Below are positions 1 through 14,276 of a stretch of DNA of 64,000 nt, piece after piece. Position 1 is the stretch's first letter. Every line of letters starts with the position of its first letter. The position numbers were made by a program, and so were the translations under genes. A model generated the notes under the pieces. The model was not told the DNA's origin and ran no database searches. It was given only the letters and a program-made list of their open reading frames with translations. The stretch is from Lepidonotus clava (Eukaryota; Annelida; Polychaeta; Phyllodocida; Polynoidae): NCBI GenBank assembly GCA_936440205.1, contig OW387147.1, forward strand, positions 2,356,001 to 2,420,000, read 5' to 3'.

Positions 1-3000
1 CTAAGGGATTTATGTTCCTATACTGCCAGGAGTGATGTGCCTATTGATAATCTGCTTTCAGTGATTGATGTCTGAAGGCTGATCTATGGAAAACCAATTA
101 GGTAAGTGACTCCACATCCAATTCATTTTCCCAGCATTGTTTTTGAGGAAATTACAACTGTTCTGTACTGGTCAAGGAATAAATAATCACCCTCCATCGT
201 GGCAGCCACACATGTTAATTTTTAGAAAAGAGAAAGTTGAAATACACATTCCTACTGCCTGGCCAACAACTGACAAAATTCTAAGCAATGAAAGCCCCCC
301 AAACACTCTTTGTCCTTCCCCGGTCCCTTTTTTGTCTAGTCTGAAGTATAGTCCTTAGGCCACCTTCCGTACTTTTAATAATGATTTTATTAAGCAGGTG
401 CATTTCTGCCCTAGAACTGAACCCCTATACATATTGTTAATCAGAGAAATTCAAGCTATTAATTACTCCATGCAAAATTAATATGCTTCTTGACCAAAGC
501 CAAAACACAACCACTTGCCTGCAATCAAAAAATAACTCTTTTTTTTTTTTTTTTTTTTTTTTTTTCCAATGTTCTTTCGGTCGTCATGAACCCTAAATTC
601 TCATCATTATTAAACTCTGTGTTTGAGGAAAGATTGTTTGTCTGAGATTAAATCATTTGGTTCCAACAAGACCGTGCTAGTGGTCCTTGAACTCCAAAAG
701 GAAAAGAACGTAAGCACCCAATCTCCAAAAGATTGTCTTGGGTATATCATTTGGTCTTAACGCATTCAAGGCGCCACTCATTTGAGCATGTCTAAAGTTA
801 TATATGCATGGAAAGAGGGAAAATTTGGCTTCTCATTGATGAAAAGGTTTCTGAAAAAGAGTGACTAGAATGGGAGTTATGTCCGTATGAAGTACCATAC
901 CTCAGTTTCGGTTTAATTTAGCCACTTGAGCAATGAAAGCAATGAAATGTTTGGAAAATTATATACTTTAATCTGAACCAGAGCGAAAAGTTGTCAAAAC
1001 AATATTTTCACTATAATTTGACCATTTAATTTCTATTTCATCATTTCCCTAGTAAATACTGCTGTTAGATGGCCATTACCCAGTAAAATCTTGTCCAGTT
1101 GAATATTTATGCCACTTAAAAGGTTTTATATAGAGAATAAAAAGCATGACTTTGCTTGATTGATAATCTCATATAAAATAATTCTTACAAAACTTAATTG
1201 AAAGAATTCAAGCTAAAGTTTTCTATAAAGGACCTGTTTGGGTATATCAAAACCCCCTCGAATGTATCCCTGAGGCATCTTGTGTCCTTAAAGGCTTAAG
1301 TTTCTGAACTGAGTCCTATTGGAATTAAGTGTAAGTAGATGGGAGGCGTCTGTCCGTCTTACATTAATTTAGCCCTTGTTGTTCAGGAAAAGCAGGCAAA
1401 AGGAGCAATAAAAGCCTAAATTCCCTCAAGTTTTCTTCAGGCAAAGCATAAGGACAAAATTATTCTTTGAAAATTATCAAGATAACGTTAACAACATGTG
1501 CAAACAGCTCTCCATTTGCCAGGCTTAACACTGCAGCCCGTGTAGGTCTTTGTCTTTGTTCACCTCAGACCCCTGACGCAGCTACTACTGCACTCGTTGC
1601 CCCATGTTATAGTTATGCCAGCAGAATGTACGCTGAATTAACCATGTACCTACCCAGATATTCTGCTGTGCGCCTCACTGGGCACACACACAAGATTCCC
1701 CCGCTTTGATATGTATGAATGTTTCTGGGTGGGTGAACCTCAAAGGTCCCGCAATAGGCTGTAAGGAACTCTCTTCTAGTGTCTACGTGCTTTGTATTCC
1801 GTGAGAACGGACGGACCCTCAGACAGCTATATCCTCTTCACAATGCCTATACAACTGTGATTCACACTCTCCAAAGCATTCAAGTTACACGGCAAGCTAC
1901 TCTCTTTCTGTGAGGCCTGGATTGAACAGTCAGTGTTCCATCATTAGTCTGGGAATTAAACTATTACATATGCCCCGCATTGAATAGCTAAGGGATTTAT
2001 GTTCCTATACTGCCAGGAGTGATGTGCCTATTGATAATCTGCTTTCAGTGATTGATGTCTGAAGGCTGATCTATGGAAAACCAATTAGGTAAGTGACTCC
2101 ACATCCAATTCATTTTCCCAGCATTGTTTTTGAGGAAATTACAACTGTTCTGTACTGGTCAAGGAATAAATAATCACCCTCCATCGTGGCAGCCACACAT
2201 GTTAATTTTTAGAAAAGAGAAAGTTGAAATACACATTCCTACTGCCTGGCCAACAACTGACAAAATTCTAAGCAATGAAAGCCCCCCAAACACTCTTTGT
2301 CCTTCCCCGGTCCCTTTTTTGTCTAGTCTGAAGTATAGTCCTTAGGCCACCTTCCGTACTTTTAATAATGATTTTATTAAGCAGGTGCATTTCTGCCCTA
2401 GAACTGAACCCCTATACATATTGTTAATCAGAGAAATTCAAGCTATTAATTACTCCATGCAAAATTAATATGCTTCTTGACCAAAGCCAAAACACAACCA
2501 CTTGCCTGCAATCAAAAAATAACTCTTTTTTTTTTTTTTTTTTTTTTTTTTTCCAATGTTCTTTCGGTCGTCATGAACCCTAAATTCTCATCATTATTAA
2601 ACTCTGTGTTTGAGGAAAGATTGTTTGTCTGAGATTAAATCATTTGGTTCCAACAAGACCGTGCTAGTGGTCCTTGAACTCCAAAAGGAAAAGAACGTAA
2701 GCACCCAATCTCCAAAAGATTGTCTTGGGTATATCATTTGGTCTTAACGCATTCAAGGCGCCACTCATTTGAGCATGTCTAAAGTTATATATGCATGGAA
2801 AGAGGGAAAATTTGGCTTCTCATTGATGAAAAGGTTTCTGAAAAAGAGTGACTAGAATGGGAGTTATGTCCGTATGAAGTACCATACCTCAGTTTCGGTT
2901 TAATTTAGCCACTTGAGCAATGAAAGCAATGAAATGTTTGGAAAATTATATACTTTAATCTGAACCAGAGCGAAAAGTTGTCAAAACAATATTTTCACTA

Positions 3001-6000
3001 TAATTTGACCATTTAATTTCTATTTCATCATTTCCCTAGTAAATACTGCTGTTAGATGGCCATTACCCAGTAAAATCTTGTCCAGTTGAATATTTATGCC
3101 ACTTAAAAGGTTTTATATAGAGAATAAAAAGCATGACTTTGCTTGATTGATAATCTCATATAAAATAATTCTTACAAAACTTAATTGAAAGAATTCAAGC
3201 TAAAGTTTTCTATAAAGGACCTGTTTGGGTATATCAAAACCCCCTCGAATGTATCCCTGAGGCATCTTGTGTCCTTAAAGGCTTAAGTTTCTGAACTGAG
3301 TCCTATTGGAATTAAGTGTAAGTAGATGGGAGGCGTCTGTCCGTCTTACATTAATTTAGCCCTTGTTGTTCAGGAAAAGCAGGCAAAAGGAGCAATAAAA
3401 GCCTAAATTCCCTCAAGTTTTCTTCAGGCAAAGCATAAGGACAAAATTATTCTTTGAAAATTATCAAGATAACGTTAACAACATGTGCAAACAGCTCTCC
3501 ATTTGCCAGGCTTAACACTGCAGCCCGTGTAGGTCTTTGTCTTTGTTCACCTCAGACCCCTGACGCAGCTACTACTGCACTCGTTGCCCCATGTTATAGT
3601 TATGCCAGCAGAATGTACGCTGAATTAACCATGTACCTACCCAGATATTCTGCTGTGCGCCTCACTGGGCACACACACAAGATTCCCCCGCTTTGATATG
3701 TATGAATGTTTCTGGGTGGGTGAACCTCAAAGGTCCCGCAATAGGCTGTAAGGAACTCTCTTCTAGTGTCTACGTGCTTTGTATTCCGTGAGAACGGACG
3801 GACCCTCAGACAGCTATATCCTCTTCACAATGCCTATACAACTGTGATTCACACTCTCCAAAGCATTCAAGTTACACGGCAAGCTACTCTCTTTCTGTGA
3901 GGCCTGGATTGAACAGTCAGTGTTCCATCATTAGTCTGGGAATTAAACTATTACATATGCCCCGCATTGAATAGCTAAGGGATTTATGTTCCTATACTGC
4001 CAGGAGTGATGTGCCTATTGATAATCTGCTTTCAGTGATTGATGTCTGAAGGCTGATCTATGGAAAACCAATTAGGTAAGTGACTCCACATCCAATTCAT
4101 TTTCCCAGCATTGTTTTTGAGGAAATTACAACTGTTCTGTACTGGTCAAGGAATAAATAATCACCCTCCATCGTGGCAGCCACACATGTTAATTTTTAGA
4201 AAAGAGAAAGTTGAAATACACATTCCTACTGCCTGGCCAACAACTGACAAAATTCTAAGCAATGAAAGCCCCCCAAACACTCTTTGTCCTTCCCCGGTCC
4301 CTTTTTTGTCTAGTCTGAAGTATAGTCCTTAGGCCACCTTCCGTACTTTTAATAATGATTTTATTAAGCAGGTGCATTTCTGCCCTAGAACTGAACCCCT
4401 ATACATATTGTTAATCAGAGAAATTCAAGCTATTAATTACTCCATGCAAAATTAATATGCTTCTTGACCAAAGCCAAAACACAACCACTTGCCTGCAATC
4501 AAAAAATAACTCTTTTTTTTTTTTTTTTTTTTTTTTTTTCCAATGTTCTTTCGGTCGTCATGAACCCTAAATTCTCATCATTATTAAACTCTGTGTTTGA
4601 GGAAAGATTGTTTGTCTGAGATTAAATCATTTGGTTCCAACAAGACCGTGCTAGTGGTCCTTGAACTCCAAAAGGAAAAGAACGTAAGCACCCAATCTCC
4701 AAAAGATTGTCTTGGGTATATCATTTGGTCTTAACGCATTCAAGGCGCCACTCATTTGAGCATGTCTAAAGTTATATATGCATGGAAAGAGGGAAAATTT
4801 GGCTTCTCATTGATGAAAAGGTTTCTGAAAAAGAGTGACTAGAATGGGAGTTATGTCCGTATGAAGTACCATACCTCAGTTTCGGTTTAATTTAGCCACT
4901 TGAGCAATGAAAGCAATGAAATGTTTGGAAAATTATATACTTTAATCTGAACCAGAGCGAAAAGTTGTCAAAACAATATTTTCACTATAATTTGACCATT
5001 TAATTTCTATTTCATCATTTCCCTAGTAAATACTGCTGTTAGATGGCCATTACCCAGTAAAATCTTGTCCAGTTGAATATTTATGCCACTTAAAAGGTTT
5101 TATATAGAGAATAAAAAGCATGACTTTGCTTGATTGATAATCTCATATAAAATAATTCTTACAAAACTTAATTGAAAGAATTCAAGCTAAAGTTTTCTAT
5201 AAAGGACCTGTTTGGGTATATCAAAACCCCCTCGAATGTATCCCTGAGGCATCTTGTGTCCTTAAAGGCTTAAGTTTCTGAACTGAGTCCTATTGGAATT
5301 AAGTGTAAGTAGATGGGAGGCGTCTGTCCGTCTTACATTAATTTAGCCCTTGTTGTTCAGGAAAAGCAGGCAAAAGGAGCAATAAAAGCCTAAATTCCCT
5401 CAAGTTTTCTTCAGGCAAAGCATAAGGACAAAATTATTCTTTGAAAATTATCAAGATAACGTTAACAACATGTGCAAACAGCTCTCCATTTGCCAGGCTT
5501 AACACTGCAGCCCGTGTAGGTCTTTGTCTTTGTTCACCTCAGACCCCTGACGCAGCTACTACTGCACTCGTTGCCCCATGTTATAGTTATGCCAGCAGAA
5601 TGTACGCTGAATTAACCATGTACCTACCCAGATATTCTGCTGTGCGCCTCACTGGGCACACACACAAGATTCCCCCGCTTTGATATGTATGAATGTTTCT
5701 GGGTGGGTGAACCTCAAAGGTCCCGCAATAGGCTGTAAGGAACTCTCTTCTAGTGTCTACGTGCTTTGTATTCCGTGAGAACGGACGGACCCTCAGACAG
5801 CTATATCCTCTTCACAATGCCTATACAACTGTGATTCACACTCTCCAAAGCATTCAAGTTACACGGCAAGCTACTCTCTTTCTGTGAGGCCTGGATTGAA
5901 CAGTCAGTGTTCCATCATTAGTCTGGGAATTAAACTATTACATATGCCCCGCATTGAATAGCTAAGGGATTTATGTTCCTATACTGCCAGGAGTGATGTG

Positions 6001-9000
6001 CCTATTGATAATCTGCTTTCAGTGATTGATGTCTGAAGGCTGATCTATGGAAAACCAATTAGGTAAGTGACTCCACATCCAATTCATTTTCCCAGCATTG
6101 TTTTTGAGGAAATTACAACTGTTCTGTACTGGTCAAGGAATAAATAATCACCCTCCATCGTGGCAGCCACACATGTTAATTTTTAGAAAAGAGAAAGTTG
6201 AAATACACATTCCTACTGCCTGGCCAACAACTGACAAAATTCTAAGCAATGAAAGCCCCCCAAACACTCTTTGTCCTTCCCCGGTCCCTTTTTTGTCTAG
6301 TCTGAAGTATAGTCCTTAGGCCACCTTCCGTACTTTTAATAATGATTTTATTAAGCAGGTGCATTTCTGCCCTAGAACTGAACCCCTATACATATTGTTA
6401 ATCAGAGAAATTCAAGCTATTAATTACTCCATGCAAAATTAATATGCTTCTTGACCAAAGCCAAAACACAACCACTTGCCTGCAATCAAAAAATAACTCT
6501 TTTTTTTTTTTTTTTTTTTTTTTTTTCCAATGTTCTTTCGGTCGTCATGAACCCTAAATTCTCATCATTATTAAACTCTGTGTTTGAGGAAAGATTGTTT
6601 GTCTGAGATTAAATCATTTGGTTCCAACAAGACCGTGCTAGTGGTCCTTGAACTCCAAAAGGAAAAGAACGTAAGCACCCAATCTCCAAAAGATTGTCTT
6701 GGGTATATCATTTGGTCTTAACGCATTCAAGGCGCCACTCATTTGAGCATGTCTAAAGTTATATATGCATGGAAAGAGGGAAAATTTGGCTTCTCATTGA
6801 TGAAAAGGTTTCTGAAAAAGAGTGACTAGAATGGGAGTTATGTCCGTATGAAGTACCATACCTCAGTTTCGGTTTAATTTAGCCACTTGAGCAATGAAAG
6901 CAATGAAATGTTTGGAAAATTATATACTTTAATCTGAACCAGAGCGAAAAGTTGTCAAAACAATATTTTCACTATAATTTGACCATTTAATTTCTATTTC
7001 ATCATTTCCCTAGTAAATACTGCTGTTAGATGGCCATTACCCAGTAAAATCTTGTCCAGTTGAATATTTATGCCACTTAAAAGGTTTTATATAGAGAATA
7101 AAAAGCATGACTTTGCTTGATTGATAATCTCATATAAAATAATTCTTACAAAACTTAATTGAAAGAATTCAAGCTAAAGTTTTCTATAAAGGACCTGTTT
7201 GGGTATATCAAAACCCCCTCGAATGTATCCCTGAGGCATCTTGTGTCCTTAAAGGCTTAAGTTTCTGAACTGAGTCCTATTGGAATTAAGTGTAAGTAGA
7301 TGGGAGGCGTCTGTCCGTCTTACATTAATTTAGCCCTTGTTGTTCAGGAAAAGCAGGCAAAAGGAGCAATAAAAGCCTAAATTCCCTCAAGTTTTCTTCA
7401 GGCAAAGCATAGGGACAAAATTATTCTTTGAAAATTATCAAGATAACGTTAACAACATGTGCAAACAGCTCTCCATTTGCCAGGCTTAACACTGCAGCCC
7501 GTGTAGGTCTTTGTCTTTGTTCACCTCAGACCCCTGACGCAGCTACTACTGCACTCGTTGCCCCATGTTATAGTTATGCCAGCAGAATGTACGCTGAATT
7601 AACCATGTACCTACCCAGATATTCTGCTGTGCGCCTCACTGGGCACACACACAAGATTCCCCCGCTTTGATATGTATGAATGTTTCTGGGTGGGTGAACC
7701 TCAAAGGTCCCGCAATAGGCTGTAAGGAACTCTCTTCTAGTGTCTACGTGCTTTGTATTCCGTGAGAACGGACGGACCCTCAGACAGCTATATCCTCTTC
7801 ACAATGCCTATACAACTGTGATTCACACTCTCCAAAGCATTCAAGTTACACGGCAAGCTACTCTCTTTCTGTGAGGCCTGGATTGAACAGTCAGTGTTCC
7901 ATCATTAGTCTGGGAATTAAACTATTACATATGCCCCGCATTGAATAGCTAAGGGATTTATGTTCCTATACTGCCAGGAGTGATGTGCCTATTGATAATC
8001 TGCTTTCAGTGATTGATGTCTGAAGGCTGATCTATGGAAAACCAATTAGGTAAGTGACTCCACATCCAATTCATTTTCCCAGCATTGTTTTGGAGGAAAT
8101 TACAACTGTTCTGTACTGGTCAAGGAATAAATAATCACCCTCCATCGTGGCAGCCACACATGTTAATTTTTAGAAAAGAGAAAGTTGAAATACACATTCC
8201 TACTGCCTGGCCAACAACTGACAAAATTCTAAGCAATGAAAGCCCCCCAAACACTCTTTGTCCTTCCCCGGTCCCTTTTTTGTCTAGTCTGAAGTATAGT
8301 CCTTAGGCCACCTTCCGTACTTTTAATAATGATTTTATTAAGCAGGTGCATTTCTGCCCTAGAACTGAACCCCTATACATATTGTTAATCAGAGAAATTC
8401 AAGCTATTAATTACTCCATGCAAAATTAATATGCTTCTTGACCAAAGCCAAAACACAACCACTTGCCTGCAATCAAAAAATAACTATTTTTTTTTTTTTT
8501 TTTTTTTTTTTTTCCAATGTTCTTTCGGTCGTCATGAACCCTAAATTCTCATCATTATTAAACTCTGTGTTTGAGGAAAGATTGTTTGTCTGAGTTTAAA
8601 TCATTTGGTTCCAACAAGACCGTGCTAGTGGTCCTTGAACTCCAAAAGGAAAAGAACGTAAGCACCCAATCTCCAAAAGATTGTCTTGGGTATATCATTT
8701 GGTCTTAACGCATTCAAGGCGCCACTCATTTGAGCATGTCTAAAGTTATATATGCATGGAAAGAGGGAAAATTTGGCTTCTCATTGATGAAAAGGTTTCT
8801 GAAAAAGAGTGACTAGAATGGGAGTTATGTCCGTATGAAGTACCATACCTCAGTTTCGGTTTAATTTAGCCACTTGAGCAATGAAAGCAATGAAATGTTT
8901 GGAAAATTATATACTTTAATCTGAACCAGAGCGAAAAGTTGTCAAAACAATATTTTCACTATAATTTGACCATTTAATTTCTATTTCATCATTTCCCTAG

Positions 9001-12000
9001 TAAATACTGCTGTTAGATGGCCATTACCCAGTAAAATCTTGTCCAGTTGAATATTTATGCCACTTAAAAGGTTTTATATAGAGAATAAAAAGCATGACTT
9101 TGCTTGATTGATAATCTCATATAAAATAATTCTTACAAAACTTAATTGAAAGAATTCAAGCTAAAGTTTTCTATAAAGGACCTGTTTGGGTATATCAAAA
9201 CCCCCTCGAATGTATCCCTGAGGCATCTTGTGTCCTTAAAGGCTTAAGTTTCTGAACTGAGTCCTATTGGAATTAAGTGTAAGTAGATGGGAGGCGTCTG
9301 TCCGTCTTACATTAATTTAGCCCTTGTTGTTCAGGAAAAGCAGGCAAAAGGAGCAATAAAAGCCTAAATTCCCTCAAGTTTTCTTCAGGCAAAGCATAGG
9401 GACAAAATTATTCTTTGAAAATTATCAAGATAACGTTAACAACATGTGCAAACAGCTCTCCATTTGCCAGGCTTAACACTGCAGCCCGTGTAGGTCTTTG
9501 TCTTTGTTCACCTCAGACCCCTGACGCAGCTACTACTGCACTCGTTGCCCCATGTTATAGTTATGCCAGCAGAATGTACGCTGAATTAACCATGTACCTA
9601 CCCAGATATTCTGCTGTGCGCCTCACTGGGCACACACACAAGATTCCCCCGCTTTGATATGTATGAATGTTTCTGGGTGGGTGAACCTCAAAGGTCCCGC
9701 AATAGGCTGTAAGGAACTCTCTTCTAGTGTCTACGTGCTTTGTATTCCGTGAGAACGGACGGACCCTCAGACAGCTATATCCTCTTCACAATGCCTATAC
9801 AACTGTGATTCACACTCTCCAAAGCATTCAAGTTACACGGCAAGCTACTCTCTTTCTGTGAGGCCTGGATTGAACAGTCAGTGTTCCATCATTAGTCTGG
9901 GAATTAAACTATTACATATGCCCCGCATTGAATAGCTAAGGGATTTATGTTCCTATACTGCCAGGAGTGATGTGCCTATTGATAATCTGCTTTCAGTGAT
10001 TGATGTCTGAAGGCTGATCTATGGAAAACCAATTAGGTAAGTGACTCCACATCCAATTCATTTTCCCAGCATTGTTTTGGAGGAAATTACAACTGTTCTG
10101 TACTGGTCAAGGAATAAATAATCACCCTCCATCGTGGCAGCCACACATGTTAATTTTTAGAAAAGAGAAAGTTGAAATACACATTCCTACTGCCTGGCCA
10201 ACAACTGACAAAATTCTAAGCAATGAAAGCCCCCCAAACACTCTTTGTCCTTCCCCGGTCCCTTTTTTGTCTAGTCTGAAGTATAGTCCTTAGGCCACCT
10301 TCCGTACTTTTAATAATGATTTTATTAAGCAGGTGCATTTCTGCCCTAGAACTGAACCCCTATACATATTGTTAATCAGAGAAATTCAAGCTATTAATTA
10401 CTCCATGCAAAATTAATATGCTTCTTGACCAAAGCCAAAACACAACCACTTGCCTGCAATCAAAAAATAACTATTTTTTTTTTTTTTTTTTTTTTTTTTT
10501 CCAATGTTCTTTCGGTCGTCATGAACCCTAAATTCTCATCATTATTAAACTCTGTGTTTGAGGAAAGATTGTTTGTCTGAGTTTAAATCATTTGGTTCCA
10601 ACAAGACCGTGCTAGTGGTCCTTGAACTCCAAAAGGAAAAGAACGTAAGCACCCAATCTCCAAAAGATTGTCTTGGGTATATCATTTGGTCTTAACGCAT
10701 TCAAGGCGCCACTCATTTGAGCATGTCTAAAGTTATATATGCATGGAAAGAGGGAAAATTTGGCTTCTCATTGATGAAAAGGTTTCTGAAAAAGAGTGAC
10801 TAGAATGGGAGTTATGTCCGTATGAAGTACCATACCTCAGTTTCGGTTTAATTTAGCCACTTGAGCAATGAAAGCAATGAAATGTTTGGAAAATTATATA
10901 CTTTAATCTGAACCAGAGCGAAAAGTTGTCAAAACAATATTTTCACTATAATTTGACCATTTAATTTCTATTTCATCATTTCCCTAGTAAATACTGCTGT
11001 TAGATGGCCATTACCCAGTAAAATCTTGTCCAGTTGAATATTTATGCCACTTAAAAGGTTTTATATAGAGAATAAAAAGCATGACTTTGCTTGATTGATA
11101 ATCTCATATAAAATAATTCTTACAAAACTTAATTGAAAGAATTCAAGCTAAAGTTTTCTATAAAGGACCTGTTTGGGTATATCAAAACCCCCTCGAATGT
11201 ATCCCTGAGGCATCTTGTGTCCTTAAAGGCTTAAGTTTCTGAACTGAGTCCTATTGGAATTAAGTGTAAGTAGATGGGAGGCGTCTGTCCGTCTTACATT
11301 AATTTAGCCCTTGTTGTTCAGGAAAAGCAGGCAAAAGGAGCAATAAAAGCCTAAATTCCCTCAAGTTTTCTTCAGGCAAAGCATAGGGACAAAATTATTC
11401 TTTGAAAATTATCAAGATAACGTTAACAACATGTGCAAACAGCTCTCCATTTGCCAGGCTTAACACTGCAGCCCGTGTAGGTCTTTGTCTTTGTTCACCT
11501 CAGACCCCTGACGCAGCTACTACTGCACTCGTTGCCCCATGTTATAGTTATGCCAGCAGAATGTACGCTGAATTAACCATGTACCTACCCAGATATTCTG
11601 CTGTGCGCCTCACTGGGCACACACACAAGATTCCCCCGCTTTGATATGTATGAATGTTTCTGGGTGGGTGAACCTCAAAGGTCCCGCAATAGGCTGTAAG
11701 GAACTCTCTTCTAGTGTCTACGTGCTTTGTATTCCGTGAGAACGGACGGACCCTCAGACAGCTATATCCTCTTCACAATGCCTATACAACTGTGATTCAC
11801 ACTCTCCAAAGCATTCAAGTTACACGGCAAGCTACTCTCTTTCTGTGAGGCCTGGATTGAACAGTCAGTGTTCCATCATTAGTCTGGGAATTAAACTATT
11901 ACATATGCCCCGCATTGAATAGCTAAGGGATTTATGTTCCTATACTGCCAGGAGTGATGTGCCTATTGATAATCTGCTTTCAGTGATTGATGTCTGAAGG

Positions 12001-12837
12001 CTGATCTATGGAAAACCAATTAGGTAAGTGACTCCACATCCAATTCATTTTCCCAGCATTGTTTTTGAGGAAATTACAACTGTTCTGTACTGGTCAAGGA
12101 ATAAATAATCACCCTCCATCGTGGCAGCCACACATGTTAATTTTTAGAAAAGAGAAAGTTGAAATACACATTCCTACTGCCTGGCCAACAACTGACAAAA
12201 TTCTAAGCAATGAAAGCCCCCCAAACACTCTTTGTCCTTCCCCGGTCCCTTTTTTGTCTAGTCTGAAGTATAGTCCTTAGGCCACCTTCCGTACTTTTAA
12301 TAATGATTTTATTAAGCAGGTGCATTTCTGCCCTAGAACTGAACCCCTATACATATTGTTAATCAGAGAAATTCAAGCTATTAATTACTCCATGCAAAAT
12401 TAATATGCTTCTTGACCAAAGCCAAAACACAACCACTTGCCTGCAATCAAAAAATAACTCTTTTTTTTTTTCTTTTTTTTTTTTTTTCCAATGTTCTTTC
12501 GGTCGTCATGAACCCTAAATTCTCATCATTATTAAACTCTGTGTTTGAGGAAAGATTGTTTGTCTGAGTTTAAATCATTTGGTTCCAACAAGACCGTGCT
12601 AGTGGTCCTTGAACTCCAAAAGGAAAAGAACGTAAGCACCCAATCTCCAAAAGATTGTCTTGGGTATATCATTTGGTCTTAACGCATTCAAGGCGCCACT
12701 CATTTGAGCATGTCTAAAGTTATATATGCATGGAAAGAGGGAAAATTTGGCTTCTCATTGATGAAAAGGTTTCTGAAAAAGAGTGACTAGAATGGGAGTT
12801 ATGTCCGTATGAAGTACCATACCTCAGTTTCGGTTTA
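1..12837 (+). repeat. Satellite array, left block (1987-bp unit, 6.5 copies)
   Basis: Direct head-to-tail copies begin at 1, 1988, 3975, 5962, 7949, 9936 and 11923. Every complete copy is exactly 1987 bp and copies differ by only a few substitutions, so homogenisation is recent. The unit is AT-rich and carries a T tract of about 27 bases near unit position 540. Variants are clustered: GCATAAGGACA in units 1-3 but GCATAGGGACA from unit 4 on; GAGATTAAAT in units 1-4 but GAGTTTAAAT from unit 5 on; GTTTTGGAGG and AACTATTTT only in units 5 and 6. The array runs off the left edge of the window. The last copy stops abruptly after CAGTTTCGGTTTA. No coding function is supported: the two recurring ORFs of 73 and 80 codons start at TTG, not ATG. 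Confidence 0.98.
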
Positions 12838-12841
12838 CACG
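12834..12841. other. Satellite/island junction
   Basis: Satellite sequence matches other units up to CAGTTTCGGTTTA (12837). It then continues CACGGGAAG instead of the expected ATTTAGCC. The break is at unit position 914/915 of the copy starting at 11923. No target duplication or transposon end is recognisable on the island side, and there are no Ns here, so the junction lies in contiguous assembled sequence. Confidence 0.9.
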
Positions 12842-13635
12842 GGAAGAATTTGAACTCATACATTCGACAGGCTCGGGCTTGTCTGAAACCACTTCCTCTA
12901 AAACGTGTCAAGGAGTCTAACTCTTACTCCACTCCTAATCCTCCAACAGCAAACTATCATTATACTCTCGCTCGGTTTAAAACGACTATCCTAAACTTTT
13001 ACAACGGGCGTGGAAGTTCTACCCCACCAATTTATGCTTTGATGTGCGTTCATGTTACAGGCCCTCCTGCAGGAATAGTATTATACACACCTTCCTACCA
13101 CATAGTAGAGTTTCACACTATTGCATTGCAGTAGGTGCGGCTTTAACAAAACAATCCCCCTTTCCAGCTTCAACGTGTTAATTCCATTAATGCACCTACC
13201 TCTAATCTGACAACCTGTATCCAAAGGTATGCTACCCCGGTACCCAGGTACCCCAGGTACCCTAACTAGCGATTTTTTTTTTTAAACGTGTTTATTTAGC
13301 TGGATGAGTTTCAGTTTAAGCCACTTGTTTCCGGCCCCGCCCAGCGTGTTGGTTTTTACATTGCGGCGGTATACAGGAAAACAATGGAGATATATACATA
13401 AATAACTGATCATACCGTTTGTCAGCATTTGTCCTATGTGCGTTTTGAACAGATCTTTAGACTCAATTTGTCTAATTATAAGATTTAGGGGGAGTCCTCC
13501 ACCCCAAACCATATTTGTCAGAAAAGAGAAAGAACAAGACTGATTCTTCTCCTTTCCTTCACTTAAGGCCAGTTCGAGAGGTATCCTGGTTAGCATAATC
13601 GGGTAATAAAAAACAAGTTGTCAAGATTAACACAC
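12838..13635. other. Island DNA without a recognised gene
   Basis: Unique-looking sequence. ORFs of 94 codons (12850-13134, plus) and 104 codons (13596-13282, minus) are present but show no domain, repeated family or good splice context. I treat them as chance. A short GGTACC-rich cluster lies at 13236-13262. Confidence 0.5.
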
Positions 13636-14050
13636 AGCCCTATCAACGTCACAGGTGTTGACAGCCCTTATGCGGGGGTGCTACATAATAACCGTAACCA
13701 ATTCTCTTTAACACGCTGAGAAACTTATATCACATATAACAAGGCTGCTCTAGTATGATATAAATGGTTTAGAAGTAGCCCTATCAACGACACAAGTAAC
13801 ATCAATCCCTGTGCGGAGGTGCTGTATGGAGCCATCCGCAGACAAAGAGTTTACCTTATCAGGCTGGGAATTTAAGTATCACGTGAAAAATGTTTAGAAA
13901 TGATATCAGAGGTGTTGTACGGAACCATCCGCAGACAAAGAGCTCTCCTTATCAGGCTGAAAATCTAAAATTTCACGTGAAAGAAGAAATGCTTAGAAAT
14001 GGTATCAATGACTAAAGCATAGCCCTGTGGCACCGGTAACATCAGTTTCT
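13636..14050. repeat. Degenerate tandem repeats (94-bp core)
   Basis: A block beginning GAGGTGCTGTATGGAGCCAT at 13816 is repeated 94 bp later at 13910 with about 80% identity, including CATCCGCAGACAAAGAG, TTATCAGGCTG and a CACGTGAAA motif. A related AGCCCTATCAACG element recurs at about 13636, 13778 and, weakly, 14021. Together they suggest an old, partly decayed minisatellite. No gene is seen. Confidence 0.7.
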
Positions 14051-14276
14051 TATTGAACGATATCAAGCAACTTTTCCCTATGGGATATGCGATATATAGA
14101 ATTATTCATTAAACCAAATTGATTCCTGTCAATTTCAATCTACACACAAATCTTGGCAGTTTTGGGACCCCCCCCCCCCCCCCCGGCCAGCGACACATGT
14201 AGGCTACATGATTACAGAAATGCCAACATTCTGTAAGTGTAATTAATGGAGGAAAGCGGGGGGGGGGGGGGGATAT

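Noticed and set aside
95-115. Minus strand ACTTACCT resembling the 5' end of U1 snRNA
   Set aside because: Only eight bases match, because the sequence is simply the complement of a splice donor. The rest of U1 is absent.
137-358. 73-codon ORF repeated in nearly every satellite unit
   Set aside because: It begins at TTG, with no ATG in a usable position. Its repetition only reflects the repetition of the DNA, and there is no domain or splice support.
540-566. Long T tract as a retrotransposon poly-A tail on the minus strand
   Set aside because: No target duplications or retroelement body border it, and it is a fixed part of the satellite unit.
1467-1709. 80-codon ORF repeated in nearly every satellite unit
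   Set aside because: It also begins at TTG and is low in coding texture. The unit at 45948 loses it entirely without other change.
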